NCBI GenBank assembly: GCA_002841355.1
Contig: PHFB01000005.1
Span: 1-64,000, forward strand
Source of the DNA: Actinobacteria bacterium HGW-Actinobacteria-1
Lineage (GTDB): Bacteria; Actinomycetota; Coriobacteriia; Anaerosomatales; Anaerosomataceae
Reading direction: 5' to 3'
DNA length: 64,000 bases
A model generated the notes under the pieces. It searched no databases. It was not told where the DNA came from and saw only the letters and a program-made list of their open reading frames with translations. The position numbers and the translations under genes were made by a program. This document shows, piece after piece, positions 51,080-59,586 of the stretch (positions within the stretch are counted from its first letter, which is position 1; every line of letters begins with the position of its first letter).

Positions 51080-51934
51080 GTGAGCGCTCCCAGCGAGCTA
51101 CCGTCGCTGCCGGTTCTCGATGCGCCGACGTGCGATGCACACGCGCATCTCGACATGCTGGAAGACCCCGCAGGCGCCATCGCGAATGCAGCGCGGGCGG
51201 GTATCGCGCTCATCGCGACCGTGGTCGACCTTTCCGAGGACGAGCGCACGTTCACTGAGCTGGATGGCTGGCTCGTGGCTGCCCGAGCGTTGCTCGACGG
51301 TTCCGGGCACGAAGGACTCGCGCTGCCGGACGTCTGCATCGTCGTAGGGGCCCATCCGCACAACGCGAGCGACTTCACGCCGGCAATCGCCGCGCGGATG
51401 CGTGAGGCGGCGACGCTGCCTCGGGTCTCGGCATTCGGTGAGCTTGGGCTCGACTTCCACTACGACAGCTCGCCCCGCGACGTTCAGCGCGCGGCGTTTC
51501 GCGAGCAGCTCGCAATAGCCCACGAACTCGACATGCCCGTGATCGTGCATCTGCGCGAGGCGCATGACGATGGTCTGGCGATCCTGCTCGAGCAGGGGCT
51601 GCCGCCAGCCGGTTGCGTCATCCACTGCTTCACCGAGGACGCTGCAACGGCAGCACGATTCGTGGAGGCCGGGTGCACCGTCTCCTTCGCGGGGCCCGTG
51701 ACGTTCAAGAAGGCCGAGGCGATTCGCGAGGCAGCTGCGATCACGCCTCTCGGGCAGTTGCTCGTCGAGACGGATTGTCCGTTCCTGGCGCCAGAGCCGT
51801 ATCGCGGTCGCAAGAACGAACCGGCATTCACGGTCCTCACTGCCGTGGCAGTCGCGGCTGCCAAGGGGATACCTACCGAAGAGGTCGCCGCAGCGGCGCT
51901 TGAGAATGCGCGCCGGCTCTATCGCCGAGGGTGA
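51080..51934 (+). CDS. tatD: TatD-family metal-dependent hydrolase/deoxyribonuclease
   Basis: A 284-residue TIM-barrel metal hydrolase. The motifs are DAHAHLDM near residue 19, VVGAHPHNAS, FGELGLDFHYD, HLREAHDDG, HCFTEDAAT and VETDCPFLAPEPYRGRKNEPAF. It is the YabD/TatD type, which acts on DNA 3' ends in some species. GTG 51080 begins five bases after metG. The synteny metG-tatD is conserved in Firmicutes and Actinobacteria. Confidence 0.93.
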   Translation: MSAPSELPSLPVLDAPTCDAHAHLDMLEDPAGAIANAARAGIALIATVVDLSEDERTFTELDGWLVAARALLDGSGHEGLALPDVCIVVGAHPHNASDFTPAIAARMREAATLPRVSAFGELGLDFHYDSSPRDVQRAAFREQLAIAHELDMPVIVHLREAHDDGLAILLEQGLPPAGCVIHCFTEDAATAARFVEAGCTVSFAGPVTFKKAEAIREAAAITPLGQLLVETDCPFLAPEPYRGRKNEPAFTVLTAVAVAAAKGIPTEEVAAAALENARRLYRRG

Positions 51935-51939
51935 GGCAG

Positions 51940-52530
51940 ATGTCGCAGCCGCTCGTACTGGGATTCGCGGGTAGCCCGCGCAGGCACGGCAACAGCGAGC
52001 AGATGCTCGACGCGTGTCTTTCGGGTGCTGAGGGCGCGGGTACGCGCGTCCACAAGCTCGCGGTAGCAGAGCTGGCCATCCATCCGTGCCGTGGGTGTGG
52101 CGGATGTTCGCTCACCGGAGAGTGCGTCATCCACGACCAGATGTCCGAGGTATACGAGGCGATCGACCGGGCCTCGGCAATCGTGTTCTCAAGCCCGGTG
52201 TACTTCTCGAGCGTGCCCGGCATCATGAAGGTGCTGCTGGACCGTATGCAGCCCTATTGGGCACGAACCCATGTTCTGAAGTTGCCGCGACCGGCGCGTC
52301 GCCCTGGCGGGATTCTGCTTGTGCGAGCCGGTGGTGACCCGTACGGGTTCGTCGCTGCCGAGTATCCGCTCAAGAGCGTCAGCGCGGTTCTCGGACTGGA
52401 GATCGCCGGGGAAGTGAAGGTCACCGATGTGGATGCTGCGGGGGCGGTGAGCAGGCACCCGGCGGCGCTCGATCACGCCAGGGAGCTGGGAGCGCGAGTT
52501 GGCGCATCCGCTCTTAGCGGTCACTCGTAG
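51940..52530 (+). CDS. NADPH-dependent FMN reductase/iron-sulphur flavoprotein-like
   Basis: A 196-residue flavodoxin-fold protein. The N-terminal FAGSPRRHGNSEQML is the FMN phosphate loop. CRGCGGCSLTGECVIHDQM (about 47-65) is the compact cysteine motif of archaeal-type iron-sulphur flavoproteins, and SSPVYFSSVPGIMKVLLDRM completes the flavin site. It is probably a redox enzyme of oxygen-sensitive metabolism. ATG 51940 is preceded by GTGAGG. It sits between tatD and the yabE-like gene, where B. subtilis has no such gene, so it looks like an insertion into a conserved block. Confidence 0.85.
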   Translation: MSQPLVLGFAGSPRRHGNSEQMLDACLSGAEGAGTRVHKLAVAELAIHPCRGCGGCSLTGECVIHDQMSEVYEAIDRASAIVFSSPVYFSSVPGIMKVLLDRMQPYWARTHVLKLPRPARRPGGILLVRAGGDPYGFVAAEYPLKSVSAVLGLEIAGEVKVTDVDAAGAVSRHPAALDHARELGARVGASALSGHS

Positions 52531-52611
52531 CCATAGTCACCGACGAGCGGGAGAAGCCGCAGGTGGCACCTCGCCGTTCGTCAGTTGGTCCGCCACCCGA
52601 CCGTCGTTTCG

Positions 52612-52640
52612 TTGTTGACGAGTTGTTGCTCGGCTATAAT
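52612..52640 (+). promoter_or_regulatory. Sigma-70 promoter of the yabE/rpfB-like gene
   Basis: TTGTTG (52612-52617), a 17-base spacer and a perfect TATAAT (52635-52640) lie 46 bases before ATG 52687. Confidence 0.75.
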
Positions 52641-52686
52641 CGGACGCGTCGTTCCACAAGTCATGTCCCCAACGCGGAAGGGCTTT

Positions 52687-53763
52687 ATGAGGAAGCCGGC
52701 GCATCCGGCCCGTCCCCTGAAGACCCCGTACATCATCATCGCACTCATCGCAGCTCTCGTCGTACCAGTATCTGCATCCGGGTTTGCCTGGGCCAGGAAG
52801 GGCGTGACCGTCATCGTCGATGGCGGGACCGCTTACTATAGAACGCAAGCCGACACCGTTGCTGACGTGCTCGCCGAGGCGGGCATTGAGGTCGACGTGC
52901 ACGATGTCGTCACCCCCGCTGCCGATGCCGCCATCTCGGACGGCTCGACTATCGTCGTGCGCCACGCGATTCCCGTGAAGATCGACTGCAACGGCGAGAT
53001 ACTCGACCTCGACGTCGTCGGGACCACGGTTGCGGACGCTCTTGTCGCCGCTGGCCTCGATCCCTCGCTCGGCCTAGACGTGCAGCCTGAGGTCGAGTCG
53101 CCGCTTCGCGCCGACATGACTATCGTGGCCAAGGACGTCTTCCTGCGTATCTCGCAAGAAGAGGTCGACATGCCCTTCGATATCATCGAGAAGCAGGACG
53201 CCTCGATGGTCGTCGGACAGCGCAAGGTCCTCACGGCGGGCGTCGTAGGCCGTGCGATTCGTGTCTACGAGATCGTCGTGACCGGCGGTGTTGAAGGTGC
53301 CCGCTACGTGAAAGCCGAGCAGGTGCTCACCGAGCCGGTGCCACAGGTCGTGGCAGTCGGGTCGAAGAAGGTCACCAAGCAGCTACCGGTTATCGCAAGC
53401 ATCACGCACAAGGGTGCCAAGAAGACAGCTGCGCCCCCTGCAAGTGGCACGAAGATGACGGTCACGGCAACCGCCTATACGCCGTGGGACGCCGGATGTG
53501 GCGGCCTACCGGTCATCCAGCGCAAGCTCGCCGCATACAACATCCCCGAGGGCTGGGGCATCGTCGCCGTCGACCCCAAGGTGATCCCGCTCGGATCGAA
53601 GGTGTACGTCTCCGGCTACGGCAACGCCATCGCGGCTGATACCGGGGGAGCGATTCGCGGCAATCGCATCGATGTCTGCTTCTGGGCGGGCGGCGAGTCC
53701 GTTGCGCGCAAGGCCGCGATCAACTGGGGACGTCGCACCGTCACCATCACCATCATCAAGTAG
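52687..53763 (+). CDS. YabE/RpfB-like protein: DUF348 repeats, G5 and 3D domains
   Basis: A 358-residue exported protein with a signal anchor at about 15-34. Two DUF348 domains occupy about 36-145 (VTVIVDGGTAYYRTQADTV and VKIDCNGEILDLDVVGTTV), a G5 domain follows (about 160-225; KVLTAGVVGRAIRVYEIVVTGG), and a 3D domain ends the protein (about 255-358; TATAYTPWDAGCGG; IAVDPKV-type and ADTGGAIRGNRIDVCF motifs with Asp and Cys residues of the catalytic pocket). It is the YabE/RpfB architecture, probably a peptidoglycan-cleaving or wall-remodelling enzyme. The lysozyme-like Rpf domain of actinobacterial RpfB is replaced by the 3D domain as in Bacillus YabE. ATG 52687 follows GGAAGGG. Confidence 0.9.
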   Translation: MRKPAHPARPLKTPYIIIALIAALVVPVSASGFAWARKGVTVIVDGGTAYYRTQADTVADVLAEAGIEVDVHDVVTPAADAAISDGSTIVVRHAIPVKIDCNGEILDLDVVGTTVADALVAAGLDPSLGLDVQPEVESPLRADMTIVAKDVFLRISQEEVDMPFDIIEKQDASMVVGQRKVLTAGVVGRAIRVYEIVVTGGVEGARYVKAEQVLTEPVPQVVAVGSKKVTKQLPVIASITHKGAKKTAAPPASGTKMTVTATAYTPWDAGCGGLPVIQRKLAAYNIPEGWGIVAVDPKVIPLGSKVYVSGYGNAIAADTGGAIRGNRIDVCFWAGGESVARKAAINWGRRTVTITIIK

Positions 53764-53773
53764 AAGAGGCCGC

Positions 53774-54640
53774 ATGGCTCACTCCGCGCTGGCGACGCCA
53801 CGGGCGACCATCGCCGTTCTCAAGCGCCACGGCCTCGCGACTAAGAAGTCCCTGGGGCAACACTTCTTGATCGATGACAACGTGATCGGTCGCATTCTGA
53901 CGCTTGCCGCCATCGAGCCCACGCAACGCGTGCTCGAGGTCGGTCCCGGCATCGGTACGCTCACGCTGGCGCTCTGCGAGGCGGCCGGTTCCGTTGTCGC
54001 AGTCGAGCGCGACACCGACCTGCTCGCCGTGCTAGCCGAGACGACCGCGCAGTACTCGAACCTGATGGTCATCAACGCCGACGCCGTTCAGTTGGATCCG
54101 CGCGAACTCGTAGGGGAGGATGGGCCGCCCGTCGCATTCGTCGCGAATCTCCCGTATGCAGTCGCCGCGACGCTCGTTCTGCGCGTCTTCGAGACGATGC
54201 CGTCGATCCGCTCGGCGACCGTCATGGTGCAGGCCGAGGTGGCCGACCGGATGGCTGCATCCCCTGGTACGAAGGACTACGGCGCGTACACCGTGAAGCT
54301 CGCCCTGCGAGCGCGCCCTGCCGGGCGGTTCAACGTGCCGCCGGGATGCTTCTTGCCGCCGCCCCGGGTCGACTCGGCCGTTCTTCGACTCGAGCGCCTC
54401 GACGACGACCGGACTCCCGAAGACGTTGCGCGAGCGACGCGCGCGGCCGACGCCGCATTCTCTCAGCGCCGCAAAACGATTCGAAACAGCCTCTCCTCCG
54501 CGCTCGGCGCACCTGCCTCTGCTGTGGAGGATGCGCTTCGCTCGGCTGGTGTCGAACCGGGCCTGCGAGCCGAGACGCTACCGGTTGAAACATTCGTGAA
54601 ACTCGGCTCGGAATTGCATGCACAGGGCCTTCTACCTTGA
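53774..54640 (+). CDS. rsmA: 16S rRNA dimethyladenosine transferase
   Basis: A 288-residue enzyme that dimethylates A1518 and A1519 of 16S rRNA. LGQHFLIDDNVIGRI is the family start, EVGPGIGTLTLAL the SAM loop, VAVERDTDLL motif II, INADAVQL motif III and VANLPYAVAATLV the catalytic NLPY motif IV. The C-terminal helical region (AFSQRRKTIRNSLSSAL) is also diagnostic. It lies 10 bases after the yabE-like stop; no rnmV gene lies between, unlike in B. subtilis. Confidence 0.95.
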   Translation: MAHSALATPRATIAVLKRHGLATKKSLGQHFLIDDNVIGRILTLAAIEPTQRVLEVGPGIGTLTLALCEAAGSVVAVERDTDLLAVLAETTAQYSNLMVINADAVQLDPRELVGEDGPPVAFVANLPYAVAATLVLRVFETMPSIRSATVMVQAEVADRMAASPGTKDYGAYTVKLALRARPAGRFNVPPGCFLPPPRVDSAVLRLERLDDDRTPEDVARATRAADAAFSQRRKTIRNSLSSALGAPASAVEDALRSAGVEPGLRAETLPVETFVKLGSELHAQGLLP

Positions 54641-54665
54641 GTTTTGGTGCCTCCCGGGGTATACT
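54637..54665 (+). promoter_or_regulatory. Strong sigma-70 promoter of veg
   Basis: TTGAGT (54637-54642), 17 bases, and TATACT (54660-54665) lie 24 bases before ATG 54690. The -35 box overlaps the rsmA stop codon. In B. subtilis veg also has a very strong promoter. Confidence 0.8.
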
Positions 54666-54689
54666 GTCCACCACTCGAGGAGGAATCGA

Positions 54690-54971
54690 ATGGATGGAAT
54701 GAACCAGACCGAGGTCGTCGGGCGCATCCGCAACGACCTTGAAGCGTTGATGGGTAGCCGGATGCGTCTCCGCGCCAACATGGGCCGCTCGAAGATCATG
54801 GAGCGCGAAGGAGTTCTCGAGGAGACCCACCCTGCGCTGTTCGTTCTCAAGATCGATGAGAAGCGCGGCCGGACCGCCCGTGTCTCGTATAGCTACGTGG
54901 ATATCCTCACCGGCACGGTCGAGCTCACCGACTGCTCGTCCGGCGAGTGCGTCTTTCCCTGGCTCAACTAG
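54690..54971 (+). CDS. veg: Veg-like protein
   Basis: A 93-residue protein. VVGRIRNDLEALMGSRMRLRANMGRSKIMEREGVLEETHPALFVL is the compact pattern of the Firmicute Veg family, followed by RVSYSYVDILTGTVEL. Veg promotes biofilm matrix expression in B. subtilis, but its biochemical role is unclear. AGGAGG precedes ATG 54690. It has its own promoter and terminator. It lies between rsmA and ispE as in Bacillus. Confidence 0.88.
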   Translation: MDGMNQTEVVGRIRNDLEALMGSRMRLRANMGRSKIMEREGVLEETHPALFVLKIDEKRGRTARVSYSYVDILTGTVELTDCSSGECVFPWLN

Positions 54972-54994
54972 CCACGATGTTTTGTGACCATTTC

Positions 54995-55027
54995 ACGCGG
55001 GGCCGCTTATGCGCCCCGCGTGTTGCT
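54995..55027 (+). terminator. Terminator after veg
   Basis: ACGCGGGGC (54995-55003) pairs with GCCCCGCGT (55013-55021), nine perfect pairs, followed by TGTTGC. The ispE ribosome site begins shortly after, so ispE may rely on read-through or on a promoter not seen. Confidence 0.7.
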
Positions 55028-55040
55028 TTCTGGAGACGAC

Positions 55041-55949
55041 ATGTCAGCTGAGCGGATCACGCTTCTCGCGCCTGCCAAGGTCAATCTTTTCCTTGCCGTC
55101 GGCGATCGTCGTCCCGACGGGTATCACGATGTCGTGACGATCCTGCAGGCTCTCGATGAGCGTGTCGCCGACACCGTGATCATCGAACGGGCCGATGTCC
55201 TGACCGTCATATGCGAGCCGTCCATCGGCATCCCTGCCGAGGAGAACCTGGCGTTCCGTGCCCTGGAAGGGCTTGGAGCGCTCGTGGGTCGCGAGCCGGC
55301 ATTCTCGGTGACCATCAGCAAGCGCGTGCCTGCGGCGGGCGGACTCGGTGGCGCCAGTGCCGATGCGGCGGCGGCGCTGGTCGGCGCGTGTCGGCTGTGG
55401 GGGCTCCCCGCGGACTCGCCCGAGGTGACTGCTCTCGCGGCGTCGCTCGGAGCGGACGTGCCATTCTTCATCGCTGGCGGCACCGCGCTGTACGCCGGTC
55501 GCGGAGACATGCTCGTACGTCGGCTGGACACGCCTGCACTCGATCTCGTGGTCGTGAACCCCGGCGTGCCCGTGTCGACGCCTGCGGCATACGCGACATT
55601 CGATCGACTCTTGCGACCCGCTGTGCCAACCGTAGACGGGATGCTCCGCGCGCTTGCGTCGCACGATATCGGTGAGATCTCGGCGCAACTCTTCAACAAC
55701 CTGGCCGAGGCCGCTTGTGACCTGGCTCCGGAAGTGGCCGAGGCACTCCACTTCGTTTCGCAGTCTGAAGGCGTTTTGGGGGCGATCGTCTCGGGAAGTG
55801 GTTCGTCAGTGTTCGGAGTGTGCGAAGATGCTGAAACTGCCGAGCGGGTCGCACACGATGCGGGCATGCATGGTGACTGGTGGGCGAGCGCGACGATGGC
55901 GCGTCCGGGGGGTAGTGCCGAGATTGAGTCAGGCTCAGTCTTGCGTTAG
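55041..55949 (+). CDS. ispE: 4-diphosphocytidyl-2-C-methyl-D-erythritol kinase
   Basis: A 302-residue GHMP kinase of the MEP isoprenoid pathway that phosphorylates the 2-hydroxyl of CDP-ME. Visible are LLAPAKVNLFLAVGDRRPDGYHDVVTI at the start, the ATP loop PAAGGLGGASADAAAAL, the catalytic Asp in SLGADVPFF and the C-terminal IVSGSGSSVFGV. A GGAG site eight bases upstream supports ATG 55041; the in-frame ATG 54984 has no ribosome site. No other ispDF genes are in the window. Confidence 0.95.
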   Translation: MSAERITLLAPAKVNLFLAVGDRRPDGYHDVVTILQALDERVADTVIIERADVLTVICEPSIGIPAEENLAFRALEGLGALVGREPAFSVTISKRVPAAGGLGGASADAAAALVGACRLWGLPADSPEVTALAASLGADVPFFIAGGTALYAGRGDMLVRRLDTPALDLVVVNPGVPVSTPAAYATFDRLLRPAVPTVDGMLRALASHDIGEISAQLFNNLAEAACDLAPEVAEALHFVSQSEGVLGAIVSGSGSSVFGVCEDAETAERVAHDAGMHGDWWASATMARPGGSAEIESGSVLR

Positions 55950-56026
55950 CCGTACCTTTTCGCAGGGAAACGCCTTGCTGGTGTCGAAGAGTAGTCAACA
56001 CGGTTCTGTTTCTGTGGGGGAGACGA

Positions 56027-56323
56027 ATGGAAATCACAAAAGTCACACTGCGCCCCGTTGCGATGAACAAGGTATGCGCAATCGCCAGCATAGTTATCGA
56101 CGATGAGTTCGTCGTGCACGACCTTCGCGTCGTGAACGGCGACAAGGGTCTATTCGTCGCCATGCCGTCTCGGAAACTGCCCAGCGGCGAGTTCCGGGAT
56201 ATCTGCCATCCGATCAACACGGATGCGCGCCATATCATCCAGGACGCCGTTCTGAAGCAGTTCGATGAAGAGGGCGGACTTGCCGCTTTCTCCGCCGCTG
56301 CGGAGGCTCTGGAGCAGGCCTGA
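56027..56323 (+). CDS. spoVG: SpoVG family regulator
   Basis: A 98-residue protein matching SpoVG. MEITKVTLRPVAMNKVCAIASIVIDDEFVVHDLRVVNG and LFVAMPSRKLPSGEFRDICHPI are the family core. SpoVG proteins bind DNA/RNA and modulate septation, sporulation or surface genes in Firmicutes. GGGGGAG precedes the ATG. It lies next to tRNA-Gln and glmU, as spoVG-glmU does in Bacillus. Sporulation itself is not implied. Confidence 0.93.
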   Translation: MEITKVTLRPVAMNKVCAIASIVIDDEFVVHDLRVVNGDKGLFVAMPSRKLPSGEFRDICHPINTDARHIIQDAVLKQFDEEGGLAAFSAAAEALEQA

Positions 56324-56349
56324 GCCGTCTTTCGCCAGGCACGCTGTGA

Positions 56350-56355
56350 TATACT
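56350..56355 (+). promoter_or_regulatory. -10 box before tRNA-Gln
   Basis: TATACT lies 57 bases before tRNA-Gln; no clear -35 box. It may drive tRNA-Gln together with glmU, since no terminator separates them. Confidence 0.45.
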
Positions 56356-56411
56356 CCCTGCGCCCGCTTCGCGATGCGTTGCGGCTTCTGAGCGTGCACA
56401 GGACATGGCGC

Positions 56412-56486
56412 TGGGGCGTAGCCAAGCGGCAAGGCAGGGGCCTTTGGAGCCTCCATTCGTAGGTTCGAATCCTACCGCCCCAGCCA
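56412..56486 (+). tRNA. tRNA-Gln (TTG)
   Basis: 75 bases. The acceptor stem TGGGGCG/CGCCCCA, anticodon stem GGGGC/GCCTC (one G-T pair) with loop CTTTGGA (anticodon TTG), and T-arm GTAGG-TTCGAAT-CCTAC all fold. CCA is encoded (56484-56486). glmU begins 25 bases later, so the tRNA is probably cut from a longer glmU transcript. Confidence 0.93.
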
Positions 56487-56511
56487 AGCAACGACCGGGG
56501 AGATGCCCCGT

Positions 56512-57912
56512 ATGACACGAAAGGTGCCAATGGGCGCGGCAGCACTCATCCTCGCAGCAGGCGAGGGCACCCGCATGAAGTCCTCGCTTCCGAAGGTAGC
56601 TCACCGTATCCTCGGCGTACCACTCGTGCGCTATGTGGTTGAAGCCGCTCACAACGCGGGGTGCGATCGCGTCGTCGTGGTCACGGGACACGGTGCCGAT
56701 GTTGTCGAAGCGCTGCTCGACGATGAGACGTGCGTCCGGCAGGAGCAGCAGCTTGGCACCGGACACGCGGTCATGTGTGCGGAGGCCGCTCTTGAGGGCG
56801 TCGAGGGCTCGCTGGTGGTCCTGTCAGGTGACTCGCCGCTGTTGCGTGCCTCGACGATCGCACGTCTGGTCGAAGCTCGCGAGACTTCCAGGGCGGCCGC
56901 CGTCGTGCTCACCACCTCGCTGGATGATCCAACCGGGTACGGGCGCATCGTGCGCGACGGCTCGGGGAGACTCTCGGCGATCGTGGAGCACAAGGACCTC
57001 GAGCCGTCACAGCATGGAATCGCCGAGGTCAACACCGGCACCTACTGCTTCGACGCGGCGGTGCTTTTCGAGCATCTCAACCGTCTTGGCAATGCGAATG
57101 CGCAGGGCGAGTACTACCTGACCGACATGATCGCGCTCTTCCGCGCTGAAGGGCTTGCTGTGGAGGATGTGTCCACCGATGAGCCGCTCGAGACGCTCGG
57201 TGTGAACAGCCGCGTACAACTGGCCGAGGCAGCCAAGGTGCTGCAGCGCAGGATCAACCGCGAGCACATGCTCGCCGGCGTCACGATGACCGATCCCGAC
57301 CTGGTCTGGATTGCGCCGACCGTCACACTCGGTCGTGACGTCGTGCTTGAACCGATGACCACGCTTGCAGGCGTCACATCGATCGCCGAGGACTGCGTCA
57401 TCGGGCCAGACACGCGGATTACCGACTCGACGGTCGGTGCCCGCGCCATCGTGGACTCCTCCGTCGTGGTCGGCTCGGTCATCGGCGACGACACGTCGGT
57501 GGGCCCACGCGCGTATCTGCGTCCGGGGACCGTCCTCGAGGCGCGAGCGCGTGCTGGCACGAGCGTCGAGATCAAGAACAGCACCGTTGGTGAGGGATCC
57601 AAAGTTCCCCACCTGTCCTATATCGGTGATGCGACGATCGGAAAAGGCGTCAACGTCGGAGCGGGTACGATAACCTGTAACTACGACGGTGCGAAGAAGC
57701 ACCGGACAGTGATCGGGGACGGTGCCTTCATCGGTTCTGACACGATGCTGGTTGCGCCGGTCTCGATCGGAGAAGGTGCGATAACGGGCGCCGGTAGTGC
57801 GATTGCGAAGGACGTGCCTGCAGGGGCGCTTGGCATCGAGCGTTGCGAGCAGAAGAACGTGGACGGATGGGCGGCCCGCAAGAAGGCCGGACGGGGCAAT
57901 GACGACCAGTAA
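56512..57912 (+). CDS. glmU: Bifunctional UDP-N-acetylglucosamine pyrophosphorylase/glucosamine-1-phosphate N-acetyltransferase
   Basis: A 466-residue enzyme making UDP-GlcNAc for peptidoglycan. The N-terminal pyrophosphorylase has LAAGEGTRMKSSLPKVAH, QLGTGHAV, LSGDSPLL and EVNTGTYCFD. The C-terminal left-handed beta-helix (about 250-450) has hexapeptide repeats and the acetyltransferase site around PHLSYIGDATIGKGVNVGAGTITCNYDG. ATG 56512 is nine bases from the GGGGAG site; ATG 56503 lies one base from it and is unlikely. prs follows. Confidence 0.96.
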   Translation: MTRKVPMGAAALILAAGEGTRMKSSLPKVAHRILGVPLVRYVVEAAHNAGCDRVVVVTGHGADVVEALLDDETCVRQEQQLGTGHAVMCAEAALEGVEGSLVVLSGDSPLLRASTIARLVEARETSRAAAVVLTTSLDDPTGYGRIVRDGSGRLSAIVEHKDLEPSQHGIAEVNTGTYCFDAAVLFEHLNRLGNANAQGEYYLTDMIALFRAEGLAVEDVSTDEPLETLGVNSRVQLAEAAKVLQRRINREHMLAGVTMTDPDLVWIAPTVTLGRDVVLEPMTTLAGVTSIAEDCVIGPDTRITDSTVGARAIVDSSVVVGSVIGDDTSVGPRAYLRPGTVLEARARAGTSVEIKNSTVGEGSKVPHLSYIGDATIGKGVNVGAGTITCNYDGAKKHRTVIGDGAFIGSDTMLVAPVSIGEGAITGAGSAIAKDVPAGALGIERCEQKNVDGWAARKKAGRGNDDQ

Positions 57913-57928
57913 GGGAGCGACCGCGATC

Positions 57929-58891
57929 ATGACCGGAAGCGGGAAGCGTTTGATGGTGTTTGCCGGCTCGCACAACCGCGAGCTCTCTGAAGGCATCGTG
58001 AAGCACCTCGGGATCGAGCTCGGCAACATCAAGCTGAGTCATTTCGCCAACGGCGAGATCTACGTCCGGTACCTCGAAAGCGTCCGCGGCGCCGACGTGT
58101 TCATCGTGCAGTCGATGACGCAGCCTGTGAACGCCTCGATCATGGAACTCCTCATCATGATCGATGCCGCGAAGCGCGCGAGTGCGCGCACGATCACCGC
58201 CGTCATCCCGCACTACGCGTACGCCCGTCAGGACAAGAAGTCGGCCGCCCGCGAGCCGATCACGGCGAAGCTTGTCGCCGACCTGCTCGCAACAGCCGGT
58301 GTCGACCGTGTCATTGCGATGGACCTGCACCAGGGTCAGATCCAAGGCTTCTTCAACCAGCCTGTGAATCACCTCACGGCCCTGCCGATCCTCGCTGACT
58401 ACTTCGACAGTCTCCATCTCGACAACCTCGCCGTCGTTTCGCCTGATGTGGGTCGCGTGAAGGCCGGCAAGAAGCTCGCTGACATGCTCGGCGCCAGCCT
58501 GGCGATCATGCACAAGGGTCGTCCCGAGCACAACGTCGCGGAAATCACGCATGTCATCGGCGAAGTCGAGGGTAAGACGTGCATCGTGGCGGACGACATG
58601 ATCGACACGGCCGGCTCGGTGACCGAGGGCGCGAAGGCGCTTATGAACAAGGGCGCCAAGGAAGTGTACGTCGCGGCAACGCACGGTATCTTCTCGCCGC
58701 CGGCATACGATCGGATCGACTCGGCCCCCATCAAGGAGGTCGTTATCACCAATACGCTTGAGATTCCCGAGGAGCGCCGTCACGGCAAGATCCATCTGTT
58801 GTCGGTAGCGCCGCTCTTTGCTCACGCGATCTCGAACGTGTACAACGACGAATCGGTTTCTGAACTGTTCGATCCGGACTTCCAGCTTTAA
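57929..58891 (+). CDS. prs: Ribose-phosphate pyrophosphokinase
   Basis: A 320-residue PRPP synthase. FAGSHNRELSEGIVKHLG at the start, FANGEIYVRYLESVRG, YAYARQDKKSAAREPITAKLVADLL, DLHQGQIQGFF, VVSPDVGRVKAGKKLAD and the PRPP loop VADDMIDTAGSV are all present. It converts ribose 5-phosphate and ATP to PRPP for nucleotide, His and Trp synthesis. ATG 57929 gives the usual length; ATG 57899 would overlap glmU. The glmU-prs order is the Bacillus one. Confidence 0.96.
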   Translation: MTGSGKRLMVFAGSHNRELSEGIVKHLGIELGNIKLSHFANGEIYVRYLESVRGADVFIVQSMTQPVNASIMELLIMIDAAKRASARTITAVIPHYAYARQDKKSAAREPITAKLVADLLATAGVDRVIAMDLHQGQIQGFFNQPVNHLTALPILADYFDSLHLDNLAVVSPDVGRVKAGKKLADMLGASLAIMHKGRPEHNVAEITHVIGEVEGKTCIVADDMIDTAGSVTEGAKALMNKGAKEVYVAATHGIFSPPAYDRIDSAPIKEVVITNTLEIPEERRHGKIHLLSVAPLFAHAISNVYNDESVSELFDPDFQL

Positions 58892-58944
58892 TGCATCACA
58901 CCGCGCGGAGAACCTCGTGGTGAACGAGTGAAGGGACGCACGTC

Positions 58945-59577
58945 ATGACTGAGACTATCGAGATCGCCGCTGAAACCAGAACCCTGGTCGGCAAGAGCAG
59001 CAAAGCGCTGGGCGCCCAGGGCAAGCTTCCGGCGGTCGTCTACGGACCCGCCATCGAATCCGTATCGCTTGCCATCGACAAGCACGGCTTCGAGCAGATC
59101 CTGATTCACTCGGGAATCGGCTCGACGATCTTCCATCTCTCGATCGATGGCGCCAAGCCGATCAACGTCATGGTCAAGGACCTCAAGCACGATGTGCTCA
59201 AGGGCACGGTCGAGCACGTGGACTTCTGGGCCATCAACATGAAGACCACCGTTGTCACGTCGGTGCCGGTGCACTACCTCGGCTCTGCCGAGGGCGAGAA
59301 GACCGGCGGCGTCATGGTCCACGAGCTTCGCGAGATCAGCATCGAAGCGCTGCCGGGCGATCTGCCCGATAGCATCGAGATCGATGTCACGCCGCTTGAG
59401 GTCGGTCATGCGCTGCACGTGAGTGACCTCGTCGCTCCCAAGGGCGTGACGATCCTCGACGACCCCGAGGCCATCGTGTGTGCCGTCATGGCACCGGCCA
59501 AGGAAGAGGAAGAGACCGTCACCGAGGAAATCACCGAGCCGGAGCTTGTCGGCAAGGACACCGAGGAAGAGGCGTAG
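58945..59577 (+). CDS. rplY: 50S ribosomal protein L25/general stress protein Ctc
   Basis: A 210-residue TL5/Ctc-type L25. The N-terminal 95 residues bind 5S rRNA (TRTLVGKSSKALGAQGKLPAVVYG; VMVKDLKHDVLKGTVEHVDFWAIN). The C-terminal beta domain (about 96-185) is the TL5 extension, and the last 25 residues are acidic (EEEETVTEEITEPE). It is placed between prs and pth as ctc is in B. subtilis. Confidence 0.93.
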   Translation: MTETIEIAAETRTLVGKSSKALGAQGKLPAVVYGPAIESVSLAIDKHGFEQILIHSGIGSTIFHLSIDGAKPINVMVKDLKHDVLKGTVEHVDFWAINMKTTVVTSVPVHYLGSAEGEKTGGVMVHELREISIEALPGDLPDSIEIDVTPLEVGHALHVSDLVAPKGVTILDDPEAIVCAVMAPAKEEEETVTEEITEPELVGKDTEEEA

Positions 59578-59586
59578 GCTCCCCGA

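Noticed and set aside
56027-56323. Sporulation capability inferred from spoVG, abrB and veg
   Set aside because: These families occur in non-sporulating bacteria, and no sporulation-specific gene such as spo0A or a sporulation sigma factor is in the window.
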